DNA from: Mariniblastus sp.
GTDB taxonomy: Bacteria; Planctomycetota; Planctomycetia; Pirellulales; Pirellulaceae
Length of the DNA stretch: 64,000 bases
Assembly: GCA_022447605.1 (NCBI GenBank)
Contig: JAKVBG010000022.1
Span: 1 to 64,000, forward strand
Reading direction: 5' to 3'
Made by a program: the position numbers and the translations under genes. This document shows, piece by piece, positions 46,010 through 56,748 of this stretch (positions are counted from its first letter, which is position 1; every line of letters begins with the position of its first letter). Below the pieces are notes generated by a model. That model was not told the origin of the DNA, made no database searches, and saw nothing but the letters and a program-made list of their open reading frames with translations.

Positions 46010-46310
46010 GATCGATCAGGCAGCCAGGTAACCAAATACCCGGCCTGCGCGATGGGACCTGTCCCATGGACGGGTCAAGTTCTATTATTCGACCGAACCT
46101 GCCCCTTCCTAGTGGTTATTCTCGCAAAAGGACCGATTTGGCGTGATATTTCGGCTAGCGAAGCGATCATTTACCCCTAGCTGTGTTTGGGCACTTTTGA
46201 GATAATCCGCAGCTTGATCCAACCGATCGAGATCATTTTCCGGTTCAGAGGTGCCTTTCTGGCATGGTTCAATCGGCCGGATGCAAACTTCAGGATAGAG
46301 CGAGGAACAC
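46010..46310. other. Intergenic region between divergent ssrA and an epimerase-like gene
   Basis: About 300 bp that must contain the ssrA promoter (minus) and the promoter of the downstream plus-strand gene. It includes a perfect palindrome, ATGGGAC-CT-GTCCCAT, at 46052-46067, 43 nt before the tmRNA 5' end. GAGG at 46302-46305 serves as ribosome site for the GTG at 46311. No clear promoter hexamers were assigned. Confidence 0.5.
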
Positions 46311-47288
46311 GTGGAAAAAATTCTCAATGCCCAAGGACTGGGAGTCGCCGGTCGGCAAAACGAACTGATCGAACTCGCTTTGACCTACAAGTTCAAAGGT
46401 GTTGAGGTCGATATGGAAGATCTTGTCGGTCGTCACGATGCGATGGGCAAGGGATTTGCCTGCCAGTTCCTGCAGAGTGCCAAGATTGAACTGGGGACCT
46501 TCCGTCTGCCGGTGTCAATCGGTGCGGCCGAGAATGATTATGCCAAATTTGAATCCAACATCGCTACGATAGTCTCCCTCTGCGAAGCCCTGCATGGGAA
46601 TCGCTGTTACGTGCTGATTGAAACCTCGAGCGACACGAAGTTCGAGGAGAACCTGGAGCTGCACCGTATTCGTCTGCACAGCCTGGGGCAAACATTGGCA
46701 CAGAACCAGATTCAGCTTGGCCTGGCCCTGCAGCCGGTTGGCGCCCATGAGAAGGAACATGCCTTCGTGCAGACGGCCGACCAGATGTTGTCGCTGATCG
46801 AAACGGTCAACCAGCCTAATGTCGGGTTGGCACTCGACACCTGGCAGTGGCTCGCCTCCGGTGGCACTGCGGAACAGCTCGCCCAGATGAAACCGGAGCA
46901 GGTGACCGAGTTAAGGTTGGCCGATGTGTGTGAGAAGGCCGACACGAACGACCTGAAGTCGGCCGACCGGGTTTTCCCCGGGGCCCAGTCCGAATCGGTG
47001 TCGGTGGCCGTTTTCAATCAGTTGCAATCTGCTGGCTATGACGGTTCGGTTTCGATCGCGACCGATGTAAGCACGTTTTCAGGTGTCCATCGCGATGACC
47101 AGGTCGCCCGGATTTCGCGTCTGCTTGACCGGCTGATGGCCAACGAAGATTTGAATGATCCGGCTCCCGCAACTCCGGTCGAGTCGGAGAATTCGGAAGA
47201 GCCGGCGGCTGGTGACTCTTCGAGTGACGCCGCCGCGACGGATCAGGCGGCAGACGAGAATGTCGAATCGGTCGCGACCGCTGAGTGA
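46311..47288 (+). CDS. Sugar phosphate isomerase/epimerase-like TIM-barrel protein
   Basis: A 325-residue protein with GTG start, supported by GAGG at proper spacing. The barrel pattern of the xylose-isomerase-like (AP endonuclease 2) family is present: LALTYKFKGVEVDMEDL, CYVLIETSSD, LGLALQPVG, PNVGLALDTWQWLASGG and VTELRLADVCE. The usual metal ligands are partly replaced (for example DTWQW where many have DTGH), so catalytic activity is uncertain. The last 50 residues are a low-complexity acidic tail rich in Ala, Glu and Ser. Function unknown. Confidence 0.75.
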   Translation: MEKILNAQGLGVAGRQNELIELALTYKFKGVEVDMEDLVGRHDAMGKGFACQFLQSAKIELGTFRLPVSIGAAENDYAKFESNIATIVSLCEALHGNRCYVLIETSSDTKFEENLELHRIRLHSLGQTLAQNQIQLGLALQPVGAHEKEHAFVQTADQMLSLIETVNQPNVGLALDTWQWLASGGTAEQLAQMKPEQVTELRLADVCEKADTNDLKSADRVFPGAQSESVSVAVFNQLQSAGYDGSVSIATDVSTFSGVHRDDQVARISRLLDRLMANEDLNDPAPATPVESENSEEPAAGDSSSDAAATDQAADENVESVATAE

Positions 47289-47396
47289 ACTGGCGCTTGT
47301 CGCTTGTCTCCCAAGCCAGGTCCGCAGCGCCTCATAACTGCTGGGCGCTGACCGTCTTTCCACTTGTGCATCCTGCCAGATTGGCCTGGGGCTGTT

Positions 47397-48869
47397 TTAC
47401 TGCCGCAGTGCTTTCTCCAGTTCGTCGGGCAGCTTGCGAATGGAGACATTCACATCGATGACTTTCCCTTCGCGATCCAGCAGAATCAGAAAGGGGAGTT
47501 GCTGGACGCCAGCCCGGTCCGGTCCCTGTTCGTCCGCCACATCTTCCTTGCGATACATCGAAACCCAGGGGGGTGACTGGTTTCCCAGTACACTGAGTGC
47601 CTGGGCAATGTTCTTGTCGATGCAGTAGCTGACGATTTCCAGGTCGCGACCTTGATAGCGACCGTAGATCTGGAGCATTTGTTGCAGGAACCTGACTGAA
47701 TTCGGTTCGGTGGCCGACCAGAAAACCACGAGCGTGACTTTCCCCTGTTGGTCCTCGGTGGAAAGCGATTTGCCTGCCCTGTTTTGGCCTTTCAGTACCA
47801 GCGGTTGGCCAACGAGCTGAATGCGCGAACGGGCCTTGGTAATATCTTCCGCCACGATCTGGCGAAAAGTCTCATCGGGATGATTGGCCAGGTTTTTTTC
47901 CAGGATGGCAAGCATTCGTTCGGCATCTTGATACTGATCGATTTCCTCCAGCCATCGTTCTGTCGCGAGAATCTCACGGTAAATCTCCTTGCCCATATCC
48001 TTGCGCTGGGCCAATTGCAGAACCATCTCCAGGAACTGCTCTTTGTAACCCTCCTCTCCCGTTCGCATTTTTTCTGCCACTACGTCGAACTGGATCTGTG
48101 TCAGGTACATTCGGTCCCGGATGACCTCGGACATGTTTTGCAGCTTCGGGTTGCTGCTGTTAGCATAGGCTTGGCTTAACTTGTCCATGATTTCGACTGC
48201 TTTATCACGTCGTTCGCGGATCATCAGTTGCACGACAAGTCCTTGAAGTTCCCGGGCTACGACCGGGTTGTCACCGAACCGGGAGAGCATCTGGTCAATC
48301 GTCGCATCCAAGTCACTCGAGTCCGCATCTTCGACCCTCAAGTAGTCAGTCAAATGGATGGTTGCCGATGCGCCCCAGGCGAGCTGCTGAATCGTGTCGT
48401 TCTTGTCATCCAGGTACTCGGGCAGGATTTTGATGATCTGTTCCCGGGCCTTGAGATCGGTCGTGGCAATCCGTTTTAGGAGTGAAAGCAACAGATTCTG
48501 TACGGCAAATAACCGTTGCTCTTCATTGAGTTCCAATTGCAGCAGACGTTCGGAGATATTTTGCTGAATTTCCAGATCGTTCAGCATTTCCTGGAAGGAG
48601 ATCTGTTGGGATCGCATCTCAAGCATTTTCGACCTGGACATCAGTGCATCGATGTCGGTTTCGATCGCGATCCCCGTGTTCGTCTCAAGCACGGCGTCCT
48701 CGCTTGAATCCGGGGTGAGATTGGCCCCCAAACTACTGCCATCGACCTGGTAGCGTTTCCTTTTTTCTTCCGCTAAATCGACTTTCTCACTGCAGCCTGC
48801 TGCTGCGACGAGCAGCAGGACCAGTGAAATCAGGGAGAATTTCCGCCCCCATTTTCTGACCGAATCCAT
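47397..48869 (-). CDS. Lipoprotein with C-terminal TlpA-like thioredoxin domain lacking CxxC
   Basis: A 490-residue protein with a lipobox (LLLVAAAGCSEK) at about residues 18-26, so it is probably membrane-anchored. A long helical, repeat-like middle part (about 60-360) has no known family. The C-terminal 120 residues fit a TlpA/AhpC-like thioredoxin fold: GKVTLVVFWSATEPNSVRFL, LEIVSYCIDKN, QLPFLILLDREGKVID with the cis-Pro region. The redox motif WCxxC is replaced by WSATEPNS, so it cannot act as a standard disulfide reductase. It may serve as a binding or scaffold domain. Confidence 0.84.
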   Translation of the reverse strand: MDSVRKWGRKFSLISLVLLLVAAAGCSEKVDLAEEKRKRYQVDGSSLGANLTPDSSEDAVLETNTGIAIETDIDALMSRSKMLEMRSQQISFQEMLNDLEIQQNISERLLQLELNEEQRLFAVQNLLLSLLKRIATTDLKAREQIIKILPEYLDDKNDTIQQLAWGASATIHLTDYLRVEDADSSDLDATIDQMLSRFGDNPVVARELQGLVVQLMIRERRDKAVEIMDKLSQAYANSSNPKLQNMSEVIRDRMYLTQIQFDVVAEKMRTGEEGYKEQFLEMVLQLAQRKDMGKEIYREILATERWLEEIDQYQDAERMLAILEKNLANHPDETFRQIVAEDITKARSRIQLVGQPLVLKGQNRAGKSLSTEDQQGKVTLVVFWSATEPNSVRFLQQMLQIYGRYQGRDLEIVSYCIDKNIAQALSVLGNQSPPWVSMYRKEDVADEQGPDRAGVQQLPFLILLDREGKVIDVNVSIRKLPDELEKALRQ

Positions 48870-49260
48870 CTTTTTTTCCTAGGTTCTGTCCGCAATGCCG
48901 AACCGATAAAACCGACCCAAAATTACCTGGCAAAAATGGAACCGGGCACTCCACTTTGCTTTTTGGGCCGCCGTATACGGGTAGCCTGACATTCTAAGGG
49001 ATGGTGGGGGTTTTGGGATGGTGAGCGGCCTCGGGCGGGCGAAAATCTCGGGAAACGGTCCCTTGCCAGCCGATTTTGGTGCCTGGCTGGGCGATTGACC
49101 GGCCCGGACCACCCTTGCAGGCCGGGCCTGAGTGCCGGTCCGAGAAACTTCAGCAATCTGGCAATACCGATTTGCATCTTTTCCGCCGGAGCCACATAAT
49201 GGGTCCATCATTCAGAAACGGTGAACTTAATTATTCATTATTGATTTCAAGTTGCCTGCT
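48870..49260. other. Intergenic region between lipoprotein gene and oxyR
   Basis: This 391-bp divergent gap is G+C-rich up to about 49200, then has an A+T-rich block at 49226-49255 directly before the oxyR start. That block likely holds the oxyR promoter and an autoregulatory site, but no half-sites could be assigned with confidence. No RNA or further gene was seen. Confidence 0.5.
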
Positions 49261-50193
49261 ATGGACCTCGGCCAATTAAAGTACTTCATCAAGATTGTTG
49301 AGCATGGCAGTTTCACCCGAGCAGCCCAAGACTGTTCGGTTTCTCAACCTGCGTTGAGTCAACAGATTGCCAAGCTGGAAAAAGAACTTGGCCAACCGCT
49401 CTTCGAGCGACAGGGCCGGTCGATCGAGGTCACTCCTGCCGGGCATGTCCTGCACGTACAGGCTGGCAAGATTCTTCAGCTTGTTGACGATGCCAAGCGA
49501 CAGATAACCGATGATGGTGAAACGGGCCGTATCGGCATTTCAGCCATTCCCACGATTGGACCGTACTTCATTCCGGGTTTACTTCGCTCCATTGGCAGTC
49601 AGTTCGCCAAGGCAAATATTGTCGTAAACGAGGATGTCACCGAGACGTTGCTCAAGCGATGTTCCAATGGAGAGATCGACTTGGGTATCTTGGCGCTACC
49701 CGCTTCGGCCAAGTACCTGACGATTGAACCCCTGATTGAAGAAGAGTTGCTGTTGGCGCTGCCCCAACATCATCCGCTGGTAAAGAAACCAGAGATTACC
49801 GTCGACGATATTCGCGACGAGCCCTTTGTGCTTTTAGATGAAGCGCACTGTCTGCAGGAGAACGTACAGTCCTTTTGCAACCACCAGCGTTTCCAGCCCG
49901 TTGCCACCTCCCAGATCCAGCAGCTGATCACGGTTCAGAATCTGGTGGCTCTGGGGCACGGAGTATCCCTGATTCCCCAAATGGCCTGTCGTGGACCAGA
50001 GAATCAGGGTGTCGTTTACCGTTCGCTGTCGGGCGAAGTTCCCAAACGCACGGTCGCTGTCTGCTGGAATCCGTACCGGTACCAAAGCCAACTGGTAGGA
50101 AACTTTCTCAAAGCGATGCGCGAACTGGGTGACCCCAAGATTTTGCAGCGCAATGCCATGGCCGAATCAACAGGCTGTGCGGTCAAGAAGTAG
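49261..50193 (+). CDS. oxyR: LysR-type peroxide sensor OxyR
   Basis: A 310-residue LysR-family regulator from ATG 49261. The N-terminal winged helix reads LGQLKYFIKIVEHGSFTRAA and SQPALSQQIAKLEKELGQPL. The effector domain keeps the OxyR redox switch: Cys197 in LLDEAHCLQENVQSFC and Cys206, nine residues later, match Cys199 and Cys208 of E. coli OxyR. Peroxide would form a disulfide between them and change DNA binding. No catalase, peroxidase or dps gene lies next to it, so targets are elsewhere. It is divergent from the lipoprotein gene. Confidence 0.88.
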   Translation: MDLGQLKYFIKIVEHGSFTRAAQDCSVSQPALSQQIAKLEKELGQPLFERQGRSIEVTPAGHVLHVQAGKILQLVDDAKRQITDDGETGRIGISAIPTIGPYFIPGLLRSIGSQFAKANIVVNEDVTETLLKRCSNGEIDLGILALPASAKYLTIEPLIEEELLLALPQHHPLVKKPEITVDDIRDEPFVLLDEAHCLQENVQSFCNHQRFQPVATSQIQQLITVQNLVALGHGVSLIPQMACRGPENQGVVYRSLSGEVPKRTVAVCWNPYRYQSQLVGNFLKAMRELGDPKILQRNAMAESTGCAVKK

Positions 50194-50312
50194 CCAGGAA
50201 GCTGGACCCTTTCTTCTCCCTTTTTGGATCACGCTTCTGACGGGGCTGCCCTGGCCTGACGATGGCTTTTGTTACCGCAATCGCGGTGGTGTGCCAGGCT
50301 GGCAGCGAATCA

Positions 50313-50729
50313 TCAGGGCAATTCGATGCTGCTGGAATCACCCTGACCTTGGCTGGCGGGTGGCTCGGGTGCCTGGCTGGCCTGGACGAAAGCCATCCGC
50401 AACTGGTGCAAGGTTTCTGTCAGGAGACCCGATTCTGCCTCGTCCAGGTTGCCTTTCGTCTTCTCTTCCAGTACAGCCAACGTATCGACGAAATGCTTGG
50501 CCATCGGCAGGTTGGTCATCGGTTGACCACTGGGGTCGGGAATGTAACCCATGGACGCGAGCGCCTGGGTCGAAAGGGTCGATACCAGGATCGGAAAAGA
50601 AGCGGGGGGCAATTCGCCTTGGGGGGGTTCAGCTTCCTGCTCGACCTGGGCATCTTCCTTCTCTTTTTGAACCTGTTCTTTCCAATCGTCGTCAACGATG
50701 ATTTTCGGTTCTTCATTCGGTTCGTTCAT
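50313..50729 (-). CDS. DUF1844 domain protein
   Basis: A 138-residue protein with an acidic N-terminal tail (EPKIIVDDDWKEQVQKEKED) and the DUF1844 block PASFPILVSTLSTQALASMG, then AKHFVDTLAVLEEKTKGNL and LLTETLHQLRMAFVQ. The family is widespread in planctomycetes and other phyla; its role is unknown. It follows pyrG by 51 bp on the same strand and is probably in the kdsB-pyrG transcription unit. Confidence 0.9.
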   Translation of the reverse strand: MNEPNEEPKIIVDDDWKEQVQKEKEDAQVEQEAEPPQGELPPASFPILVSTLSTQALASMGYIPDPSGQPMTNLPMAKHFVDTLAVLEEKTKGNLDEAESGLLTETLHQLRMAFVQASQAPEPPASQGQGDSSSIELP

Positions 50730-50780
50730 GTCAGGTTCTCATCGATTCAGGGTGGGATAAAGGCGTGCCAGGAAATTTTA

Positions 50781-52412
<1,632 letters not shown>

Positions 52413-52580
52413 TCAGATCCTTCTAATTCATTGCTATGTTCTTGTTCAGCCAACTTGGCATGATCGCCCTGTCGGGCGGACCGTCAAACGGTCCTGTTTG
52501 CCGAAACTCCTGGTCCCAGCACCTGCCGCGAGGTGGCCACTTTGTCTCTTGCACCCTGTCGATTGGGTCTATTGGTGATC

Positions 52581-53330
52581 TTAACCGTTTGCCTGCCTCC
52601 TGACAAACGACTCATAGCCTTCCCGAGTATCAATTCCCGGAAACGCATGGGGGATGACGTCTACGAAAACGGGCCAGCCGGCATTCAAAAACCGGAGTTG
52701 CTCCAGGGATTCGATCGCTTCGATCCGGGCTGGAGGCAGGTCCGGAATCTGCAAAAGGTGATCCCGCCGGTACCCGTAAACCCCGATATGCTGGAAAAAA
52801 CAGGGCGGATCGATCTGCAGCCAATTTTCCGGACCCGTACGGGGCATCGGGATCGGGCTGCGGCTGAAATACATCGCCCGGCCGTCGCTGTCCATCACGA
52901 CCTTGACGCAGGCCGGGTCGCTCAACCGACCCGGGTCACGAATCGGGGTGGCCAAGGTGGCGACGATGGCCTCGGGGGTGGACTGCAGACGGCCGATCAC
53001 TCGGTCAATATCCTGGCCCAGGATCTCCGGCTCGTCTCCCTGAACGTTGATGAACAGGTCGAACTCCGGCAGGCTGGCAGCGACTTCGGCCAGGCGCTCG
53101 GTCCCGCTTGGGTGGTTGGGATCGGTCAGGACAGCCTTCCCGCCGAATGACTGGACGGTCTGTTCGATCTCCGGATGATCGGTGGCGACCAGGACATCGG
53201 TCGCCAGGCCGCTTTGGCGGGCGGCCTGGAAGGTGTGTTCGATCAAGGTCTTGCCCGTCTCGGCCAGCAGCATTTTTCGCGGCAGGCGGGTCGATTCCAT
53301 CCGGGCCGGTATGACGATGACCGATTTCAC
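52581..53330 (-). CDS. kdsB: 3-deoxy-manno-octulosonate cytidylyltransferase
   Basis: A 249-residue KdsB with the nucleotide-binding start VIVIPARMESTRLPRKML, VATDHPEIE, NHPSGTERLAEV, INVQGDEPEI, YFSRSPIPMPR and the C-terminal SLEQLRFL. It joins CTP and Kdo to form CMP-Kdo for the inner core of lipopolysaccharide. Its presence indicates an outer membrane with Kdo-type LPS. It is followed 174 bp later by pyrG on the same strand. Confidence 0.95.
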   Translation of the reverse strand: MKSVIVIPARMESTRLPRKMLLAETGKTLIEHTFQAARQSGLATDVLVATDHPEIEQTVQSFGGKAVLTDPNHPSGTERLAEVAASLPEFDLFINVQGDEPEILGQDIDRVIGRLQSTPEAIVATLATPIRDPGRLSDPACVKVVMDSDGRAMYFSRSPIPMPRTGPENWLQIDPPCFFQHIGVYGYRRDHLLQIPDLPPARIEAIESLEQLRFLNAGWPVFVDVIPHAFPGIDTREGYESFVRRQANG

Positions 53331-53926
53331 AGGTGCTTCCCTGAGTCAGGAGAACGGAAAGATGTCAATTTAATTTTAATGGGCGGACGAGGAAAGCCCT
53401 TGGGTGCCAGCGACTCGTTGCCGGAATGGGCATTCGTTTGCTTGTTTCCACAAGTTGGCCCGGGCAGGCGGCAGGCGCCGGTACAGGCTCGCCGGTACAG
53501 GATGTAAGGGAAAGCGGGCCGGTTCTCCACCTGATCCGTTAATCCGTTGTCGGAAATCCAGTTAACTCAACGGTCGACGAGGAAAGCAACACGAATCGGG
53601 CCGGATGGAAACGTCCGCCCCCATTTTGACGACTTGCCGCTCGCTTTCCGCCTAGGTGAGCGTGCCGACTCGACATATACTGGGGGAGATCGAGCCGCAG
53701 CCCGTTTGGTGGCTGGTTTCCAGGGGGGCGTGCGACCTGTTGCCACCCCGTTGGGACGTTGCGGAATCGGGCAGATTCTGATTGACAGCCAGGCCTTTCT
53801 GCCCGAAAATCTGCATCCTTATCCCGGAATGGAAGTGATTTCCGTCGGACGAGCGGCAGACCACCCCTGATCGTCTACCGCTGGGATATGCGAACCGACA
53901 GTCAATCGCGAGATACGGATCCACCT
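53331..53926. other. Intergenic region, no convincing gene
   Basis: Nearly 600 bp between the divergent kdsB and the sdh operon. A frame at 53547-53870 (plus) could encode about 107 residues but has no recognisable domain and poor start support. CGCCGGTACAGG occurs twice in close succession near 53475-53500. The sdh promoter is likely in the right half. No RNA gene found. Confidence 0.4.
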
Positions 53927-54760
53927 ATGTCATCAATCGATTTAAGCTCTCTGAAACAGCGAAAATGGGGAGAGACGATGCGGCAGGACCACTGGTGGGT
54001 GGTGCCGCTGGTGGTATTTCTGGTGTTGTCAGCCTTCGTCGTTTACGCGACCTGGGCCGCCTTTCAAAATCAGCACTACGTTTACGAGAACTACTTGTCT
54101 CCCTTTTACTCACCGCTGTTGTTCAACGGTGGGGATACGGGGGTGCCGGGTGATGGCCACCAACACAGCTGGTTTGGCGACAAGCCATCCTGGTGGATCC
54201 TGCCGTTTTTTTCTCCTGCGTTGTTGATCCTCCCCTTCCCGGCCGGTTTTCGGATGACTTGCTATTACTACCGGGGCGCCTACTACAAGGCCTTCTGGGC
54301 TGATCCCCCTTCCTGCTCGGTTGGCGAACCCCGCAAACATTACTGGGGCGAACACTCGCTGCCTTTGATTCTGCAGAACATTCACAGGTACTTCCTGTAC
54401 TTTGCGATTATTTTCCTGTTTCTCCTGGCATACGACGCGTATTGCGGTTTCTTTTTTGATAACGACAGGGACGGGGAATTCACCGATTTTGGAATCGGTG
54501 TGGGGACGTTTGTCCTGTGCATGAATGTGTTCCTGTTGAGTGGCTACACGTTGGGTTGCCACTCCCTCCGACACCTGATCGGGGGCTGGATGGACAAGTT
54601 TTCCAACGCCCCCATAAGAACCAAATGTTACGACTGTGTCAGTTGCTTGAACCGAAAACATATGGTTTGGGCCTGGTGCAGCCTGTTGTGGGTGGCATTT
54701 GCTGATGTTTATGTCCGGTTGTGCTCCATGGGCATCTGGACGGATTTTAGACTTTTTTGA
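53927..54760 (+). CDS. Probable succinate dehydrogenase membrane anchor (cytochrome b subunit)
   Basis: I place the start at ATG 53927 (277 residues). Five hydrophobic segments are visible (about residues 25-45, 85-107, 148-170, 187-207, 240-262), with His residues at HRYFLY and HSLRH that could bind haem. A CYDCVSCLNRKH segment with three Cys lies before the last helix, which is unusual. Gene order anchor-sdhA-sdhB and the 103-bp gap to sdhA support the assignment more than sequence alone; the protein is not a close match to the E. coli SdhC or SdhD. Confidence 0.72.
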   Translation: MSSIDLSSLKQRKWGETMRQDHWWVVPLVVFLVLSAFVVYATWAAFQNQHYVYENYLSPFYSPLLFNGGDTGVPGDGHQHSWFGDKPSWWILPFFSPALLILPFPAGFRMTCYYYRGAYYKAFWADPPSCSVGEPRKHYWGEHSLPLILQNIHRYFLYFAIIFLFLLAYDAYCGFFFDNDRDGEFTDFGIGVGTFVLCMNVFLLSGYTLGCHSLRHLIGGWMDKFSNAPIRTKCYDCVSCLNRKHMVWAWCSLLWVAFADVYVRLCSMGIWTDFRLF

Positions 54761-54863
54761 CCCAAACATGACCCGGAATCGTACCGGCCAAGCCTCGCTG
54801 GTCGAGTTTCATGTTGACGATTCCGTGTTGTGCAAACAAATGAGCGTATTGAGTTAAATCACG

Positions 54864-56687
54864 ATGGCAGAATACGAAACGTTCGAATTTGATGTGTTGA
54901 TCATTGGAGCGGGCGGCGCCGGTTTGCGGGCAGCCATCGAGGCCTCCGCGGCAGGCGTCAAGGTCGGCCTGGTATGCAAGTCGCTGTTAGGCAAGGCCCA
55001 TACCGTGATGGCGGAAGGGGGGATGGCGGCAGCCCTGGCCAATGTCGACGAGCGCGATTCCTGGAAAACCCATTTTGCCGACACGATGCGGGGTGGTTAC
55101 TACATCAACAACTGGCGGATGGCCCAGCTTCACGCCCAACAGGCGGCTGAACGGGTTCGTGAGCTCGAAGCTTGGGGCGCCGTTTTTGACCGCACCCGCG
55201 ACGGCAAGATTATGCAGCGGAATTTCGGTGGGCATGCTCATCCCCGCCTGGCTCACGTCGGTGACCGAACGGGTTTGGAGATGATCCGGACCCTTCAGGA
55301 TCATGGAATCCACCAGGGCATCGATGTCCATATGGAATTCACCGTTACCCGGCTGTTGATGGATGGAGACCGGGTGGCGGGGGCCTTTGGCTATTCCCGC
55401 GAACTCGGGAAATTCAAACTGTTCAAGGCCAACGCGATTGTGATGGCAACGGGGGGAATCGGGAGAGCTTACAAGATCACCAGCAACTCGTGGGAATACA
55501 CGGGGGAGGGGCAGTCACTCGCCTACGAAGCGGGGGCCGAACTGATCGATATGGAGTTTGTCCAGTTTCATCCCACCGGGATGGTGTGGCCGCCGAGTGT
55601 ACGGGGAATCCTGGTCACCGAAGGGGTGCGCGGTGAGGGGGGAATCCTCAAGAACAGTGACGGCAAGCGATTCATGTTCAATGACATCCCGGAAAACTAC
55701 AAGAGTTCCACGGCAGATAACCCGGATGAAGGCTGGCGTTATGTCACCAAGACCGACCGCGAGGCGCGTCGACCACCGGAACTCCTGACCCGTGACCATG
55801 TGGCCAGATGCATTTTGAAAGAGGTCAAGGAAGGCCGCGGTTCACCGCACGGTGGAGCGTTCCTCGATATCGCCTGGATCAAGGAGAAGATTCCGGACGG
55901 GGAAGCCCACATCAAGAAAAAACTTCCCAGTATGTACCACCAGTTCAAGGAATTGGCCGGAATCGATATCACCCAGGAACCGATGGAAGTCGGCCCGACC
56001 ACGCATTACGTGATGGGTGGAATCCGAGTCGATGGCGAAACCCAGATGTCGACCGTTCCCGGGCTCTTTGCGGCCGGCGAATGTGCGGCTGGGCTGCACG
56101 GTGCCAACCGACTGGGTGGCAATTCCCTGTCCGACCTGGTCGTCTTCGGCAAGATTGCCGGTGAGTCGGCCGCCCGGTTTGCCCAGGAAAATGGTTCGCC
56201 CAATATTCCCGATGACCAGGTCAATGCAGCGGTGGAAGAGGCCCTTGCGCCGCTGGACAGCAGCCGCGCCACCGATGCCGGCGGGGCTTACCAGATCCAG
56301 TACGACCTGCAAGAGATGATGCAGGACCAGGTCGGCATTATCCGCCAGGAAGACGAGATGCGGGCAGCCGTCGAGGGGATTGAGGCATTGAAGAAGCGGG
56401 CTGCCAACGTCGCAGCGCCAGGCAACCGACAGTACAACCCGGGTTGGCATACGGCACTCGATCTGCCCTGCCTGTTGCATGTGGCCGAGGCGGTGACCCG
56501 TTCGGCGATCGAGCGGAAAGAAAGCCGCGGTGCCCACACTCGGGAAGACTACAAGGAAAAAGACGAGAAGTTTGACTCGGTCAACACGGTTTTGCGAAAG
56601 GGACCGGACGGGGAGATGCAGGTCTCCTTGGAAACGATCCCGGAAATGCCAGAAGAGTTGAAACAGATCATTGAAGACCATAGGTAG
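54864..56687 (+). CDS. sdhA: Succinate dehydrogenase/fumarate reductase flavoprotein subunit
   Basis: A 607-residue SdhA. FAD binding is shown by VLIIGAGGAGLRAAIEASAA and by the His in KAHTVMAEGGMAAAL that binds FAD covalently. Active-site blocks are EFVQFHPTGMVWP, VTEGVRGEGG, HYVMGGIRVD and FAAGECAAGLHGANRLGGNS. The C-terminal helical domain is complete. It oxidises succinate to fumarate and passes electrons to SdhB. Middle gene of the sdhCAB operon; 61 bp before sdhB. Confidence 0.97.
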   Translation: MAEYETFEFDVLIIGAGGAGLRAAIEASAAGVKVGLVCKSLLGKAHTVMAEGGMAAALANVDERDSWKTHFADTMRGGYYINNWRMAQLHAQQAAERVRELEAWGAVFDRTRDGKIMQRNFGGHAHPRLAHVGDRTGLEMIRTLQDHGIHQGIDVHMEFTVTRLLMDGDRVAGAFGYSRELGKFKLFKANAIVMATGGIGRAYKITSNSWEYTGEGQSLAYEAGAELIDMEFVQFHPTGMVWPPSVRGILVTEGVRGEGGILKNSDGKRFMFNDIPENYKSSTADNPDEGWRYVTKTDREARRPPELLTRDHVARCILKEVKEGRGSPHGGAFLDIAWIKEKIPDGEAHIKKKLPSMYHQFKELAGIDITQEPMEVGPTTHYVMGGIRVDGETQMSTVPGLFAAGECAAGLHGANRLGGNSLSDLVVFGKIAGESAARFAQENGSPNIPDDQVNAAVEEALAPLDSSRATDAGGAYQIQYDLQEMMQDQVGIIRQEDEMRAAVEGIEALKKRAANVAAPGNRQYNPGWHTALDLPCLLHVAEAVTRSAIERKESRGAHTREDYKEKDEKFDSVNTVLRKGPDGEMQVSLETIPEMPEELKQIIEDHR

Positions 56688-56748
56688 TCACGTGAGCCGG
56701 TTCACGCGACTATCGAAAAACCTTAACTACTCCAACTGATAACGACCA

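Noticed and set aside
53547..53870. Plus-strand open frame of 107 codons before the sdh operon
   Set aside because: Start support is weak and no domain was recognised; described only as part of the intergenic region.
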